Positions 8,900-16,476 of a DNA stretch of 44,657 bases are shown in pieces (position 1 is the first letter of the stretch; each line of letters begins with the position of its first letter). The stretch lies in the NCBI GenBank assembly GCA_016285075.1, contig JAEEQB010000039.1:1-44657 (forward strand), written 5' to 3'. The notes under the pieces are model-generated. The model did not search any database, was not told the DNA's origin, and worked only from the letters and a program-made list of their open reading frames with translations. The stretch comes from Prevotella sp. Its GTDB lineage: Bacteria > Bacteroidota > Bacteroidia > Bacteroidales > Bacteroidaceae. The position numbers and the translations under genes are program-made.

Positions 8900-9481
8900 T
8901 CAATCGTCCATAATCTTGATTTGGCTGTTGTCGAGCGACTCAATGATAGCCAAAGACTCGATACGGCTGATTCCTTCCTGTTGCAACACTTCACGGCCTT
9001 TCTGAAAGCCTTTCTCAATGATGAATCCCATGCCCTCGATTGTTGCACCGGCCTGGGAGCAAAGGTCTATAATGCCCTTACCGGCATTGCCATAAGCCAG
9101 GAAGTCGTCGATGAACAGTACATGGTCGTCAGCCGTTAAATACTCTTTGTCGATGACTACATCGTATAAAAAGTCATTGGTGAACGAATGTACCTTGGTA
9201 TGGTAGAAACACTCTATCGTTGAGGGAACTATCTTTTTTACATACACCACAGGCAGCTCCATCAGATAGCCCAACATCACTGCCGGGGCAATGCCCGATG
9301 CCTCGATAGTAAGAATCTTGTTGACCTTTATATCGGCAAAACGTCGAATAAACTCAATCGCCACCTGTTTCATCAGATAGGGATCCATCTGATGGTTCAC
9401 AAAACGGTCTACTTTCAGAATACCACCCTCCAAACAACGTCCCTCCTGAAGGATGCGGTCACATAATACTTTCAACGCCAT
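8900..9481 (-). CDS. xpt: Xanthine phosphoribosyltransferase
   Basis: A 193-residue purine salvage enzyme turning xanthine and PRPP into XMP. The PRPP-binding loop is [17 protein letters not shown], and the N-terminus [20 protein letters not shown] matches Xpt; the segment '[19 protein letters not shown]' gives the substrate-proximal loop. An ATG six codons upstream exists, but it overlaps the promoter at 9497-9528, so the start at 9481 is preferred. No purine riboswitch fits between promoter and start, unlike xpt in Bacillus. Confidence 0.93.
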   Translation of the reverse strand: MALKVLCDRILQEGRCLEGGILKVDRFVNHQMDPYLMKQVAIEFIRRFADIKVNKILTIEASGIAPAVMLGYLMELPVVYVKKIVPSTIECFYHTKVHSFTNDFLYDVVIDKEYLTADDHVLFIDDFLAYGNAGKGIIDLCSQAGATIEGMGFIIEKGFQKGREVLQQEGISRIESLAIIESLDNSQIKIMDD

Positions 9482-9496
9482 AATTCCTGTTTTCTG

Positions 9497-9528
9497 CAAA
9501 TTTAGCCAATATAAACGAATGGTGCAAA
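9497..9528 (-). promoter_or_regulatory. Promoter of xpt with very short leader
   Basis: The minus strand has TTTG (9525-9528), 20 bp, then TAAATTTG (9497-9504). The expected transcript start is only about 10 nt before the ATG at 9481, leaving almost no room for an untranslated leader. Confidence 0.8.
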
Positions 9529-9627
9529 GATTTCTCCCTGCACCATTTTTCTTTTTGAATTATTTAACTACAACCACGACATTCTGCATCATGTGATTTG
9601 ACACAAGGCTCATAAGGAGCACTTTCC

Positions 9628-11670
9628 TCAGATGCCTGTGACAACAAAACGTGCACCATTGGTATATTCAAGGTCAAGAGCAATGCTGTACCCCATTGAG
9701 GTGGCAAGACGTCGAGCCAAAGGCAGGCCGATGCCCAGGCTGTGCTCATTGGGCGAGAGGCGGACAAAGGGCTCGAAGATTCGTTCAGCATCTTCTGCGG
9801 CAATGACGGGTCCTTCATTGCTGACAGATATAGAATAAGTACCGTCAGCGGCAGCATGACAGCTCAGCAGCGCAGCACCGTTTGAAGTGTACTTGTCGGC
9901 ATTCTCGAGCAGGCAGTTCACCAATTCTTGTAACATCGGGCTGGTATTGACCATTACATCATCTGCTACGTCAGTTTTGAACTCAGTGGCCAACTTGGTG
10001 TTCTGTTCTGTAATTGTGGGACGCGGTTCATAGCTGAGCAAGAAAGAGCGTAATGTTTCATTCAGCGCCACTCTGTGCTGCTTGGGCGTAGGAATGTCAT
10101 CGCCATAGAGGCTGAACAGGATGAGCTTATTTGTAGAGGTAGCCACATGATAGGCATCACGGCACACTTCGGAACGCAGCTGCATATATTCTTCGTGGGG
10201 AATATGCCCGTTAGCATCAAGAATAACCTCTGTTGTGCTGATCAGCGTGAGTAGCGGTGAGCGTAGTGCATCCAAACAGACCTGTTTCTCATCCTCTGTA
10301 ATACCCGTCATGCCTTGGGCATAGGAGTCGAGCATAGGATCCATCATCGACTCTACGTTGCGGGCGGCAACGAGGATGTCACTATAACGTTTGGGACGCT
10401 CCTCGGGCTTCAGGCGGAAAGCCGGATTGTTGAAAATACGCGCATAGCCTCTCAGCACGTTAAGGGGCGACTTCAGCTTATCCTGTATCGTAGTGACAAA
10501 GGCACGGCGAACAGCCTGTCCGGCTTCAATATTACGCCGGACCTCCTGCAATTGCAGGAACTGCTCCTGCAATCGGCGGTTTTTCTTGTGGCGATATACA
10601 AGCAGGCCTACGAGCAGGGCAATAATGGCGACTGCCATGATGCCCACTATCAGCAATTGTGTGCGCCGCATCTCAGCCTTTTCACGCTCTGCCTGAAGCA
10701 GGTCAATGTCGTTCTCCATATCCAACATATGCAGCTCCAGTGCTTCACGCTCACCTATCTGCATCAGGCTATCCTTCAGTTTTGAGGCCTGAAAAGCCCG
10801 CTTCCAATCCCCCATTTGCTCGTAAACGGTGATACGCAGCTCAGTGGCGGTCAGCGGCACATCAATAGAGTCGCACCAGGAGAGGGCACACTGATAGTCG
10901 TTCTGTATGAGGCAATGGCACACCATCACCTGCTGTAGGTTGGCAGCATTGAACTGTTGCGGCTGGTGCTGGCGGATACTGTCGTATTTTAAGAAATAAC
11001 GATTGAAGGCGTCGTAATCGCCCAACTTGTTGGCAATGATGCAACGATAGCCTAATACACCGCTTTGATACATCGGGTTCTGAAGCATCTGCTGCGGCAG
11101 ACTGTCAAGATAGGCCATAGCCTCGGCAGGACGATTAAAACTAAGAAGCTGCGCCAATGAGAGGTAAGAATTGAATGCTGCCACCGGTTCCTTGTCAGCA
11201 TCGATGTCTTGCAACGCACGCTGGAAGTATTCCTCGCCCAACTCCGGCTGATTGCGACCGTTATAAAGGAAACCGAGACACATGTTGGAAATGTAGAGAT
11301 ACTGCTCCTGATGACGCTCTTTAATGTCATCGGTGAGGTAATTAATCTCGATGAAAGCACGATGGAATCGCTTATTATTCACCTCATAGATGACACGATT
11401 CATCCACGCACGGTAGTACTTCTCCCAATCCTCATGCTCCTCCAAATAGTTCATGAATGTCACATGAGCCTCATAGAAATCAGTATCGCTGCCACTCACC
11501 TGCGCCTGGTAGATACGTTGGGCCATAGCCAGCTCCTGTTCGGAGGGTTGTTGTTTTTCTTGGTCCGATGGATGCTGCTGAGCGCTGAGGGTTACGCTTA
11601 CCATCAGCATAACCGCAGCGAACAGAATCTGTCTACAATAAAAAATCAAATACCTTATATTATTCATCAA
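9628..11670 (-). CDS. TPR sensor histidine kinase-like protein lacking the phosphoacceptor His
   Basis: A 680-residue membrane protein: signal/anchor about 10-31, a periplasmic helical TPR-like region about 45-300, a coiled segment, one transmembrane helix about 337-358, then dimerisation and ATPase domains. The H-box reads FVTTIQDKLKSPLN; aligned with FVRQVSHEIRTPLN of the kinase at 36758-38554, the phosphoacceptor position holds Asp397 rather than His, and the following Glu is Lys. The ATPase domain keeps an N-box (ELVNCLLENADKYTSNG) and a GIGLPLARRL G2 box, but the G1 box is altered (SNEGPVIAAEDAERIF). No receiver domain follows. Its upstream neighbour is a membrane AraC regulator. It probably acts as a sensor or scaffold, not as a classical kinase. 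Confidence 0.85.
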   Translation of the reverse strand: MMNNIRYLIFYCRQILFAAVMLMVSVTLSAQQHPSDQEKQQPSEQELAMAQRIYQAQVSGSDTDFYEAHVTFMNYLEEHEDWEKYYRAWMNRVIYEVNNKRFHRAFIEINYLTDDIKERHQEQYLYISNMCLGFLYNGRNQPELGEEYFQRALQDIDADKEPVAAFNSYLSLAQLLSFNRPAEAMAYLDSLPQQMLQNPMYQSGVLGYRCIIANKLGDYDAFNRYFLKYDSIRQHQPQQFNAANLQQVMVCHCLIQNDYQCALSWCDSIDVPLTATELRITVYEQMGDWKRAFQASKLKDSLMQIGEREALELHMLDMENDIDLLQAEREKAEMRRTQLLIVGIMAVAIIALLVGLLVYRHKKNRRLQEQFLQLQEVRRNIEAGQAVRRAFVTTIQDKLKSPLNVLRGYARIFNNPAFRLKPEERPKRYSDILVAARNVESMMDPMLDSYAQGMTGITEDEKQVCLDALRSPLLTLISTTEVILDANGHIPHEEYMQLRSEVCRDAYHVATSTNKLILFSLYGDDIPTPKQHRVALNETLRSFLLSYEPRPTITEQNTKLATEFKTDVADDVMVNTSPMLQELVNCLLENADKYTSNGAALLSCHAAADGTYSISVSNEGPVIAAEDAERIFEPFVRLSPNEHSLGIGLPLARRLATSMGYSIALDLEYTNGARFVVTGI

Positions 11671-11710
11671 GTAGTTTGCCTTCTTTGATTCGTACGCGAA
11701 GAAGGTTTTG

Positions 11711-11740
11711 CAAAATTATGAAAAATGTTAGAAACTCACA
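11711..11740 (-). promoter_or_regulatory. Probable promoter of the TPR kinase-like gene
   Basis: Minus strand TAATTTTG (11711-11718), with TGTG (11737-11740, one mismatch from TTTG) 18 bp upstream. The gene starts at 11670, about 35 nt beyond the expected transcript start. Confidence 0.55.
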
Positions 11741-11834
11741 ATAGGTGAGAAGCCGCTAATAGCAATTTTTGTGAATTCAACAACATTTTTTGCTAATTCT
11801 GCAACTCAAATCTTGGTTGGCAGTCCGTTTTTGT

Positions 11835-12950
11835 TTACTTGGCAGTGTCCCGCATCCACTCCCTCACGGTCTGTCCCATGCGCTGTTTGAAGGCTGTACC
11901 GAAAGTGCTATAGCTTCGGAAACCGCTCTCCTGAGCCAATTGTTGAGCGGTGGAAGGCGAACTAGAAGCCATGGACTCGCCATAGAGTTTGACAAAGTGC
12001 TGGATGCGAAGGTCGTTGATGTAGGCATTGTACGTCGTGTTCTGCTGCGTGAAGTACTGGCTGAGATAATAGCGGTTGGTTCCGATGGCTTTGCTGAGTT
12101 CGCTGAGCGTAAGGTCTTGCTGCAAGTAGAAATGTGTGGCCTCACAGTGTTGCTCCAACAGTTTTCCGATGTTGGAGGGTATTGTTATAGAAGGTGCTAC
12201 AGACGCTAAAGCCATAGCTTCTTCCGGATGGTCAGCTTGTTTGGTTGAATCGTCCAATGTCTGCAACGACTCAACTCGCCACAACAGATGACCGAGAAAC
12301 ATAAAATTTAACCCTTGCACAATATACTCGGACGTCTTGTCACTAATACCGCTCATGTAATAAATAAGAATCATCATGCAGACAGCCAGCACCATATAGC
12401 TTTGCGACACCTCCTTGTGCTCCAGATCGGCATAGTTGTCGCGCAGCCAATGACCATATTGCCAGACAGCGCGCACCATAAATATAATAAACACGAAAGC
12501 AAGTAAAAGGAAATAGGCACGTAACAAAGGGACGAATATATCGCTATGCTGGACTATAGCCACAACAAACACCACCAAAATGGGTATGATCGACAATGCT
12601 ATAGACCAGAGCGGCCTGCGACGGTCTTGCAGCATGGTAACCAGAACAGACATCAAACAAGGCGGTATGGTTATGCAATCTAAACAGGAAGCTACGACAG
12701 CATTTGTCCATGAATCGCCAAAAATGTTATATTTGATTAAGAAATACCACCACAGATGGCTCAGCGCCATGACAGCAAAGAAAGCGGCCACCCAGCGACG
12801 CAGACGCAGAGGAGGTGTCACATCTGGGAAAAAGGCATTGCTGCGGCGGAAAAGCAGATAGATACATGCAAGGATAGCTGTTACCATCGCTCCTCCATAG
12901 AACATCATGAAAAATGAATCTACATATACGGTAAATCCTTCGTACGACAT
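11835..12950 (-). CDS. Membrane-anchored AraC-family transcriptional regulator
   Basis: A 371-residue protein. Residues about 15-235 form six to seven hydrophobic helices; residues about 270-370 form an AraC-type DNA-binding domain with two helix-turn-helix motifs (LTLSELSKAIGTNRYYLSQYF and QQLAQESGFRSYSTFGTAFK). Such 7TM-HTH_18 proteins are frequent in Prevotella and relatives, and would read a membrane signal directly into transcription. It lies 165 bp upstream of the kinase-like gene on the same strand, and that gene also has its own likely promoter, so they may be transcribed both separately and jointly. Target genes are unknown. Confidence 0.88.
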   Translation of the reverse strand: MSYEGFTVYVDSFFMMFYGGAMVTAILACIYLLFRRSNAFFPDVTPPLRLRRWVAAFFAVMALSHLWWYFLIKYNIFGDSWTNAVVASCLDCITIPPCLMSVLVTMLQDRRRPLWSIALSIIPILVVFVVAIVQHSDIFVPLLRAYFLLLAFVFIIFMVRAVWQYGHWLRDNYADLEHKEVSQSYMVLAVCMMILIYYMSGISDKTSEYIVQGLNFMFLGHLLWRVESLQTLDDSTKQADHPEEAMALASVAPSITIPSNIGKLLEQHCEATHFYLQQDLTLSELSKAIGTNRYYLSQYFTQQNTTYNAYINDLRIQHFVKLYGESMASSSPSTAQQLAQESGFRSYSTFGTAFKQRMGQTVREWMRDTAK

Positions 12951-12990
12951 GAATGGTTACTTTTTGTCATTGTTCACAGTAAAAGTACTG

Positions 12991-13022
12991 CAAAATTACA
13001 CAATTGATTTCAAATAACCAAA
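12991..13022 (-). promoter_or_regulatory. Promoter of the membrane AraC gene
   Basis: Minus strand TTTG (13019-13022), 20 bp, TAATTTTG (12991-12998). The start codon at 12950 lies about 35 nt past the expected transcript start. Confidence 0.78.
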
Positions 13023-13122
13023 CAAGAATACATTTTTTTCACATTTTTCTTTCCTATGTGCTATTTGAAGGTTGCTCAATTGAGGAACCCTTATACGCAT
13101 GTTACCACATAACAGTCTTGAG

Positions 13123-13188
13123 TTTACCGGCAGTAAACTGGCTTTTTACTGCCGGTAAAACGGAGGTTTAGTAGCGGTAAAACGGCAG
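13123..13188. repeat. Three-unit 22-bp palindromic array
   Basis: Three consecutive 22-bp units (13123, 13145, 13167). Each begins with a 15-bp palindrome and ends in a 7-bp spacer: TTTACCGGCAGTAAA, TTTACTGCCGGTAAA, TTTAGTAGCGGTAAA. Units one and two are exact reverse complements in their palindromes, so they also form one larger hairpin with a 7-nt loop. Confidence 0.85.
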
Positions 13189-13264
13189 CCCAAAAACGAA
13201 AACTTCCAAAATTTCGCACAATCTTCATATATTCTTACCAGAATTACACGGAATTAGTGGTCGA

Positions 13265-13352
13265 TAGTATCATACTATCAGGTGTTTAGTATCATACTAT
13301 CGGGTGTTTAGTATCATACTATCGGGTGTTTAGTATCATACTATTGGTTAGG
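13265..13352. repeat. Four-unit 22-bp palindromic array
   Basis: Four 22-bp units starting at 13265, 13287, 13309 and 13331. Each opens with the palindrome TAGTATCATACTA; the 9-bp spacer is TCAGGTGTT, TCGGGTGTT, TCGGGTGTT, then a diverged TTGGTTAGG. Same core as 510-522. Confidence 0.9.
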
Positions 13353-13588
13353 TAATCGTTTGGGTTAGCATCTATGTAACGGAATGCGTAGCTGAGTGGC
13401 AATGAGCCAGGAGCTTCTTCAGTATTCCCACGGAGGGAATCGGTGTTCCCCTCCGTAGTAACACTGGTTCAGCCTCGGCCTGAAGCCTGCTTAGGCTCGG
13501 CTGGAGCGACCTTCAGTCCCGTCCTGAGTAGACCCACTTCAATATATGCGAACATGAATAATAAAAAACCCGAAACTATGGAAGATAT

Positions 13589-13614
13589 ATGGAAGAGACT
13601 ATTTTCTCTTCCAT
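13589..13614 (-). terminator. Hairpin 3' of the BlaR1-type gene
   Basis: ATGGAAGAGA (13589-13598) pairs perfectly with TCTCTTCCAT (13605-13614) over a 6-nt loop. On the minus strand it lies 155 bp past the stop at 13769. It lacks a clear T-run, so the role as terminator is uncertain; related ATGGAAGA words recur at 13578 and 13654. Confidence 0.4.
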
Positions 13615-13768
13615 ACATATAAATGCCGATAAATCAAGAATTTTGAACGGTTATATGGAAGATGGAAGATTATTTCAAATAGTAAATTCATTCTGATCTG
13701 AATGCCCTTTCAAGATATTGTTTCAAGTATTTTATGGGTGGGAAACTTTAGTTACTATGCCGTGAAAT

Positions 13769-15946
13769 CTATGAACCCAAAACGAGTTTTTTTCGGAGAA
13801 TGATATCATCAGGATGATTCTGCGACTCTCTATCTTTGATAGAAACATTCCTGTATTCTGTATTATAGCCTTGTTTGGAGACTTTAATGATGTACCGATC
13901 ACGGCGGGGCACATCCCAAACATATCGATACATCTGAGAACCGACATACACTTCCTGTAACATCGGTTTAGCCAACACCACACTATCCAAACTCATAATC
14001 GAGACATCTACATCATTCATGTATTTCATTGACTTCTCATCGCGAATGAACGCACCTATCAAAACTCTATCCTGAACATTCTCAAATGAAACGCTTGTAA
14101 GGGTGAGGCTTTTAACGGGTTTGCCATCTTTGAGGGCTGGTTTCCAACGAGGCATGGAACTCACTAATCGGATGGCCTCATTATTCAGCCAATGGTTGAA
14201 ACCTTGCTTCAGTCTGACGCCACTGACTGAGCCGTCTTCATCGACCACCAGCCAGACGGTGACACGACCAGAAACGCCTTTTCCGCCAGCAGCAGCTTTC
14301 TGCAATCGAGTATTCTTGGCAATCCATCGCTCCTTATCACCGATGAACTCGGCTTGTTTGGAGACATTTCTGTATATCTTATCACCAGGCTTGCTCATCC
14401 AGAATGTCCAACCTTGTACTTCATTGCCATTAATGTGGTTGATTTTATAGGTCTCGCTTTCATATCCAGGGTAGGACGCTTTGACAGTGGTGCCCAAAGG
14501 GACTTTCAACTCGCACCACCCTTCTTCGTTGGTCTTTGCCTTCTGTCCTGTTTCCACAACAGTCACCTCTACGCCCCACATTTGTCGTCCTGTGGCAGCC
14601 TCTTCGGCCCTGAAGAATATCCAAGCCTTGATATTCTCCTTATAGTCTGCCGGGTAATCATAATCAGTATCTCTGTTGAACTCCGTCCTATGTTGTGTAT
14701 AGAGCTCAATCTCTCGACGACCATAATCGTCTTGTATCAGTTTTACTTCCTTGATACTATTAAAAGGTATGTAGGGGATATCATAGATGCTGATCGGTTT
14801 TGTATCGAGGGAAATATAATACTCCGTTGGGGAAAATAGACTCAGCACGTTCCAATTACCATCTTCTTTTATCATGCTTCTTTCTGCCAGATGACCATTT
14901 ACAAGCCAGGTGAAGAAAGCGCCAGCAGGTGCTTTCACTCCATAGTAGTCTTTGCCATCCTTCTTGACAAGCCTGATAGCAGATTCCTCAGAACCACTCT
15001 TCAGCACTTCTTCCTTTTGGATTTTGGCCGACATAGCCAGCGATATGGTTATGATGGGCAGCAGATATGCATAACGGATCCATTGTCTTTGGTTTGATTT
15101 GGGTTTCATCATCATTGTTACTCTTTTTTTGAGGACACTGTTAGAGATTCCGTTAGCCAGAGAGTACCCGCTCTGGCTGGCGGCCTTACGGATTAAAAGT
15201 TGTAGATACTGAATGTCATTGAATCCGTGAGAGAGTACCTGCTGGTCAGCCTCGTACTCGTGGATGGTACGCAGATCATTACGCAACATCCACATGGCGG
15301 GATTGAACCATTGCAGGGCGGTAAGTAGTTCCACCAGAAGCACATCGGCAGAATGATAGAGCCGGATATGTCCCAGTTCATGAGTTAGAAGGGCGGTAGT
15401 GTCTATACCAGACCTTTGGTCGTCCACCTGTAGCCCGTCCTCGAAGTCCTGATGATTCAGGAATACTGTCTTCCACCAACTAAAAGGTGTCTTTACCTTA
15501 TCGATTACAGCTATCTGTAGCCCGTCTGGCAAAGGATGAATCTCACTTTCGATCGTCATCCTATGCAATCGCCACAACGATAACAGCATCTTCGACAGGA
15601 CCACCAATACACCTATTATATATATGATGGTCAGCAGCAACTGCCAATTGAATGGCTGCTCTGCCTCTGTTCCTGTTATCACAGGTAAAACCTCTGATGG
15701 CATTGTTATCTCTTCTTCTGGCATCAGCACCGGCATCTGTTCCATCACTGTAGGAACAACCTCTATTGTCTGGTGAATAGTGATGACGCAAAAAGGCAAT
15801 ACAAAGGAGGCTATTGCCGTCGACAGAAGCACGATGCGGTTGAGCCTATGCCAAGTCTCGTTGGCCACCAGCAGGCGCCAGAAGATATAGAAGACGGCTA
15901 TCAATACGGCCACTTTCAGTTCATAGGTGAGAAACAGGGTCATCAT
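13769..15946 (-). CDS. BlaR1-type M56 membrane metalloprotease with extra C-terminal domains
   Basis: A 725-residue protein with an N-terminal membrane domain (helices about 5-27, 36-58, 102-124 and 290-307) and a cytoplasmic zinc protease loop with HELGH at 189-193 and HEYEAD at 229-234 as the likely third ligand. Unlike MecR1/BlaR1 it has no penicillin-binding sensor. The periplasmic part instead carries a carboxypeptidase-regulatory-like segment (about 455-510), a TonB-C-terminal-like domain (about 565-645, with GVSGRVTVWLVVDEDGSVSG) and a second beta-rich segment to the end. M56 proteins cleave, or trigger cleavage of, their partner BlaI repressor. It overlaps blaI by 4 bp (ATGA). The signal sensed is unknown. 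Confidence 0.9.
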   Translation of the reverse strand: MMTLFLTYELKVAVLIAVFYIFWRLLVANETWHRLNRIVLLSTAIASFVLPFCVITIHQTIEVVPTVMEQMPVLMPEEEITMPSEVLPVITGTEAEQPFNWQLLLTIIYIIGVLVVLSKMLLSLWRLHRMTIESEIHPLPDGLQIAVIDKVKTPFSWWKTVFLNHQDFEDGLQVDDQRSGIDTTALLTHELGHIRLYHSADVLLVELLTALQWFNPAMWMLRNDLRTIHEYEADQQVLSHGFNDIQYLQLLIRKAASQSGYSLANGISNSVLKKRVTMMMKPKSNQRQWIRYAYLLPIITISLAMSAKIQKEEVLKSGSEESAIRLVKKDGKDYYGVKAPAGAFFTWLVNGHLAERSMIKEDGNWNVLSLFSPTEYYISLDTKPISIYDIPYIPFNSIKEVKLIQDDYGRREIELYTQHRTEFNRDTDYDYPADYKENIKAWIFFRAEEAATGRQMWGVEVTVVETGQKAKTNEEGWCELKVPLGTTVKASYPGYESETYKINHINGNEVQGWTFWMSKPGDKIYRNVSKQAEFIGDKERWIAKNTRLQKAAAGGKGVSGRVTVWLVVDEDGSVSGVRLKQGFNHWLNNEAIRLVSSMPRWKPALKDGKPVKSLTLTSVSFENVQDRVLIGAFIRDEKSMKYMNDVDVSIMSLDSVVLAKPMLQEVYVGSQMYRYVWDVPRRDRYIIKVSKQGYNTEYRNVSIKDRESQNHPDDIILRKKLVLGS

Positions 15947-16314
15947 TGTCTCGATTCTTTGTATGTTTCAACTTGGGAAATCAGTTCGCGGAGCTCGTCA
16001 ACGGAGAGCTTTTCTTCTTTCAGGAAGGTTGAGACGAGACCCTTATAGGAGTCTTCTATGTAGTCATCCACAAGCCGGAAAATGTTATTCTTTGCATAGT
16101 CCTGCTCTGAAATGAGAGCGTGGTATTGGTAGGTGGAGCCATACTGCTTATGGCCGATATAGCCCTCATGCTCCAGTCGGCGCACAATGGTAGACAATGT
16201 GTTGAAATGCGGACGCGGTTCCTCGTAATGCTCGAGCAGCTGACGAACGAACATGGGTCCGTGCTGCCAAAATAATTCCATCACTTCCCGTTCTTTATTC
16301 GTTAGTTTCTTCAT
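15943..16314 (-). CDS. BlaI/MecI/CopY-family transcriptional repressor
   Basis: A 123-residue winged-helix repressor from the start MKKLTNKEREVMELFWQHGP, which matches the family N-terminus. An upstream ATG at 16368 would add 18 unconserved residues and lies inside the -7 box, so it was not used. The DNA-binding half includes 'HFNTLSTIVRRLEHEGYIGH', and the C-terminal half is the dimerisation and cleavage region. Overlap with the M56 gene and the palindrome over the promoter indicate an autoregulated two-gene operon. Confidence 0.93.
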   Translation of the reverse strand: MKKLTNKEREVMELFWQHGPMFVRQLLEHYEEPRPHFNTLSTIVRRLEHEGYIGHKQYGSTYQYHALISEQDYAKNNIFRLVDDYIEDSYKGLVSTFLKEEKLSVDELRELISQVETYKESRQ

Positions 16315-16365
16315 TTGTTGCTGTTTGTTCGTTTTAACATCAATGACTCTTTCAATATCTGTCGG

Positions 16366-16397
16366 CAAAGATAACTATAAAAACAGAAGCGCACAAC
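16366..16397 (-). promoter_or_regulatory. Promoter of the blaI-blaR1-type operon
   Basis: Minus strand TATCTTTG (-7, 16366-16373) with GTTG (16394-16397, one mismatch from TTTG) 20 bp upstream. The -33 element lies inside the palindromic operator at 16391-16415. Confidence 0.7.
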
Positions 16398-16415
16398 TAT
16401 TTTTTGTAGTTATGC
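16391..16415. promoter_or_regulatory. Predicted BlaI-type operator
   Basis: GCACAACTA (16391-16399) and TAGTTATGC (16407-16415) form a 9-bp inverted repeat with one mismatch and a 7-bp spacer. It covers the -33 box of the blaI promoter, the expected place for autorepression. A related half-site, AACTA, occurs at 16373-16377, and TAGTTG at 16438-16443. Confidence 0.65.
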
Positions 16416-16476
16416 ACTTCTTTTATACTCTTTAAATAGTTGTTCACCCCGCTTAACAGCGCCTTCCTTCCATTCT

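Larger units (their letters stand above)
12951..13768. other. Long gene-free region with two palindromic arrays and several hairpins
   Basis: No credible gene in either strand. From left to right: the AraC-gene promoter (12991-13022); a three-unit palindromic array (13123-13188); a four-unit array (13265-13352); a GC-richer block (about 13380-13540) with inverted repeats, for example CGGAGGGAA against TTCCCCTCCG, and AGCCT/AGGCT; and a hairpin at 13589-13614. This block could hide a small RNA, but no promoter-terminator pair was clear. Confidence 0.6.

Noticed and set aside
9497..9540. Purine riboswitch before xpt
   Set aside because: The promoter leaves only about 10 nt of leader, too short for any riboswitch.
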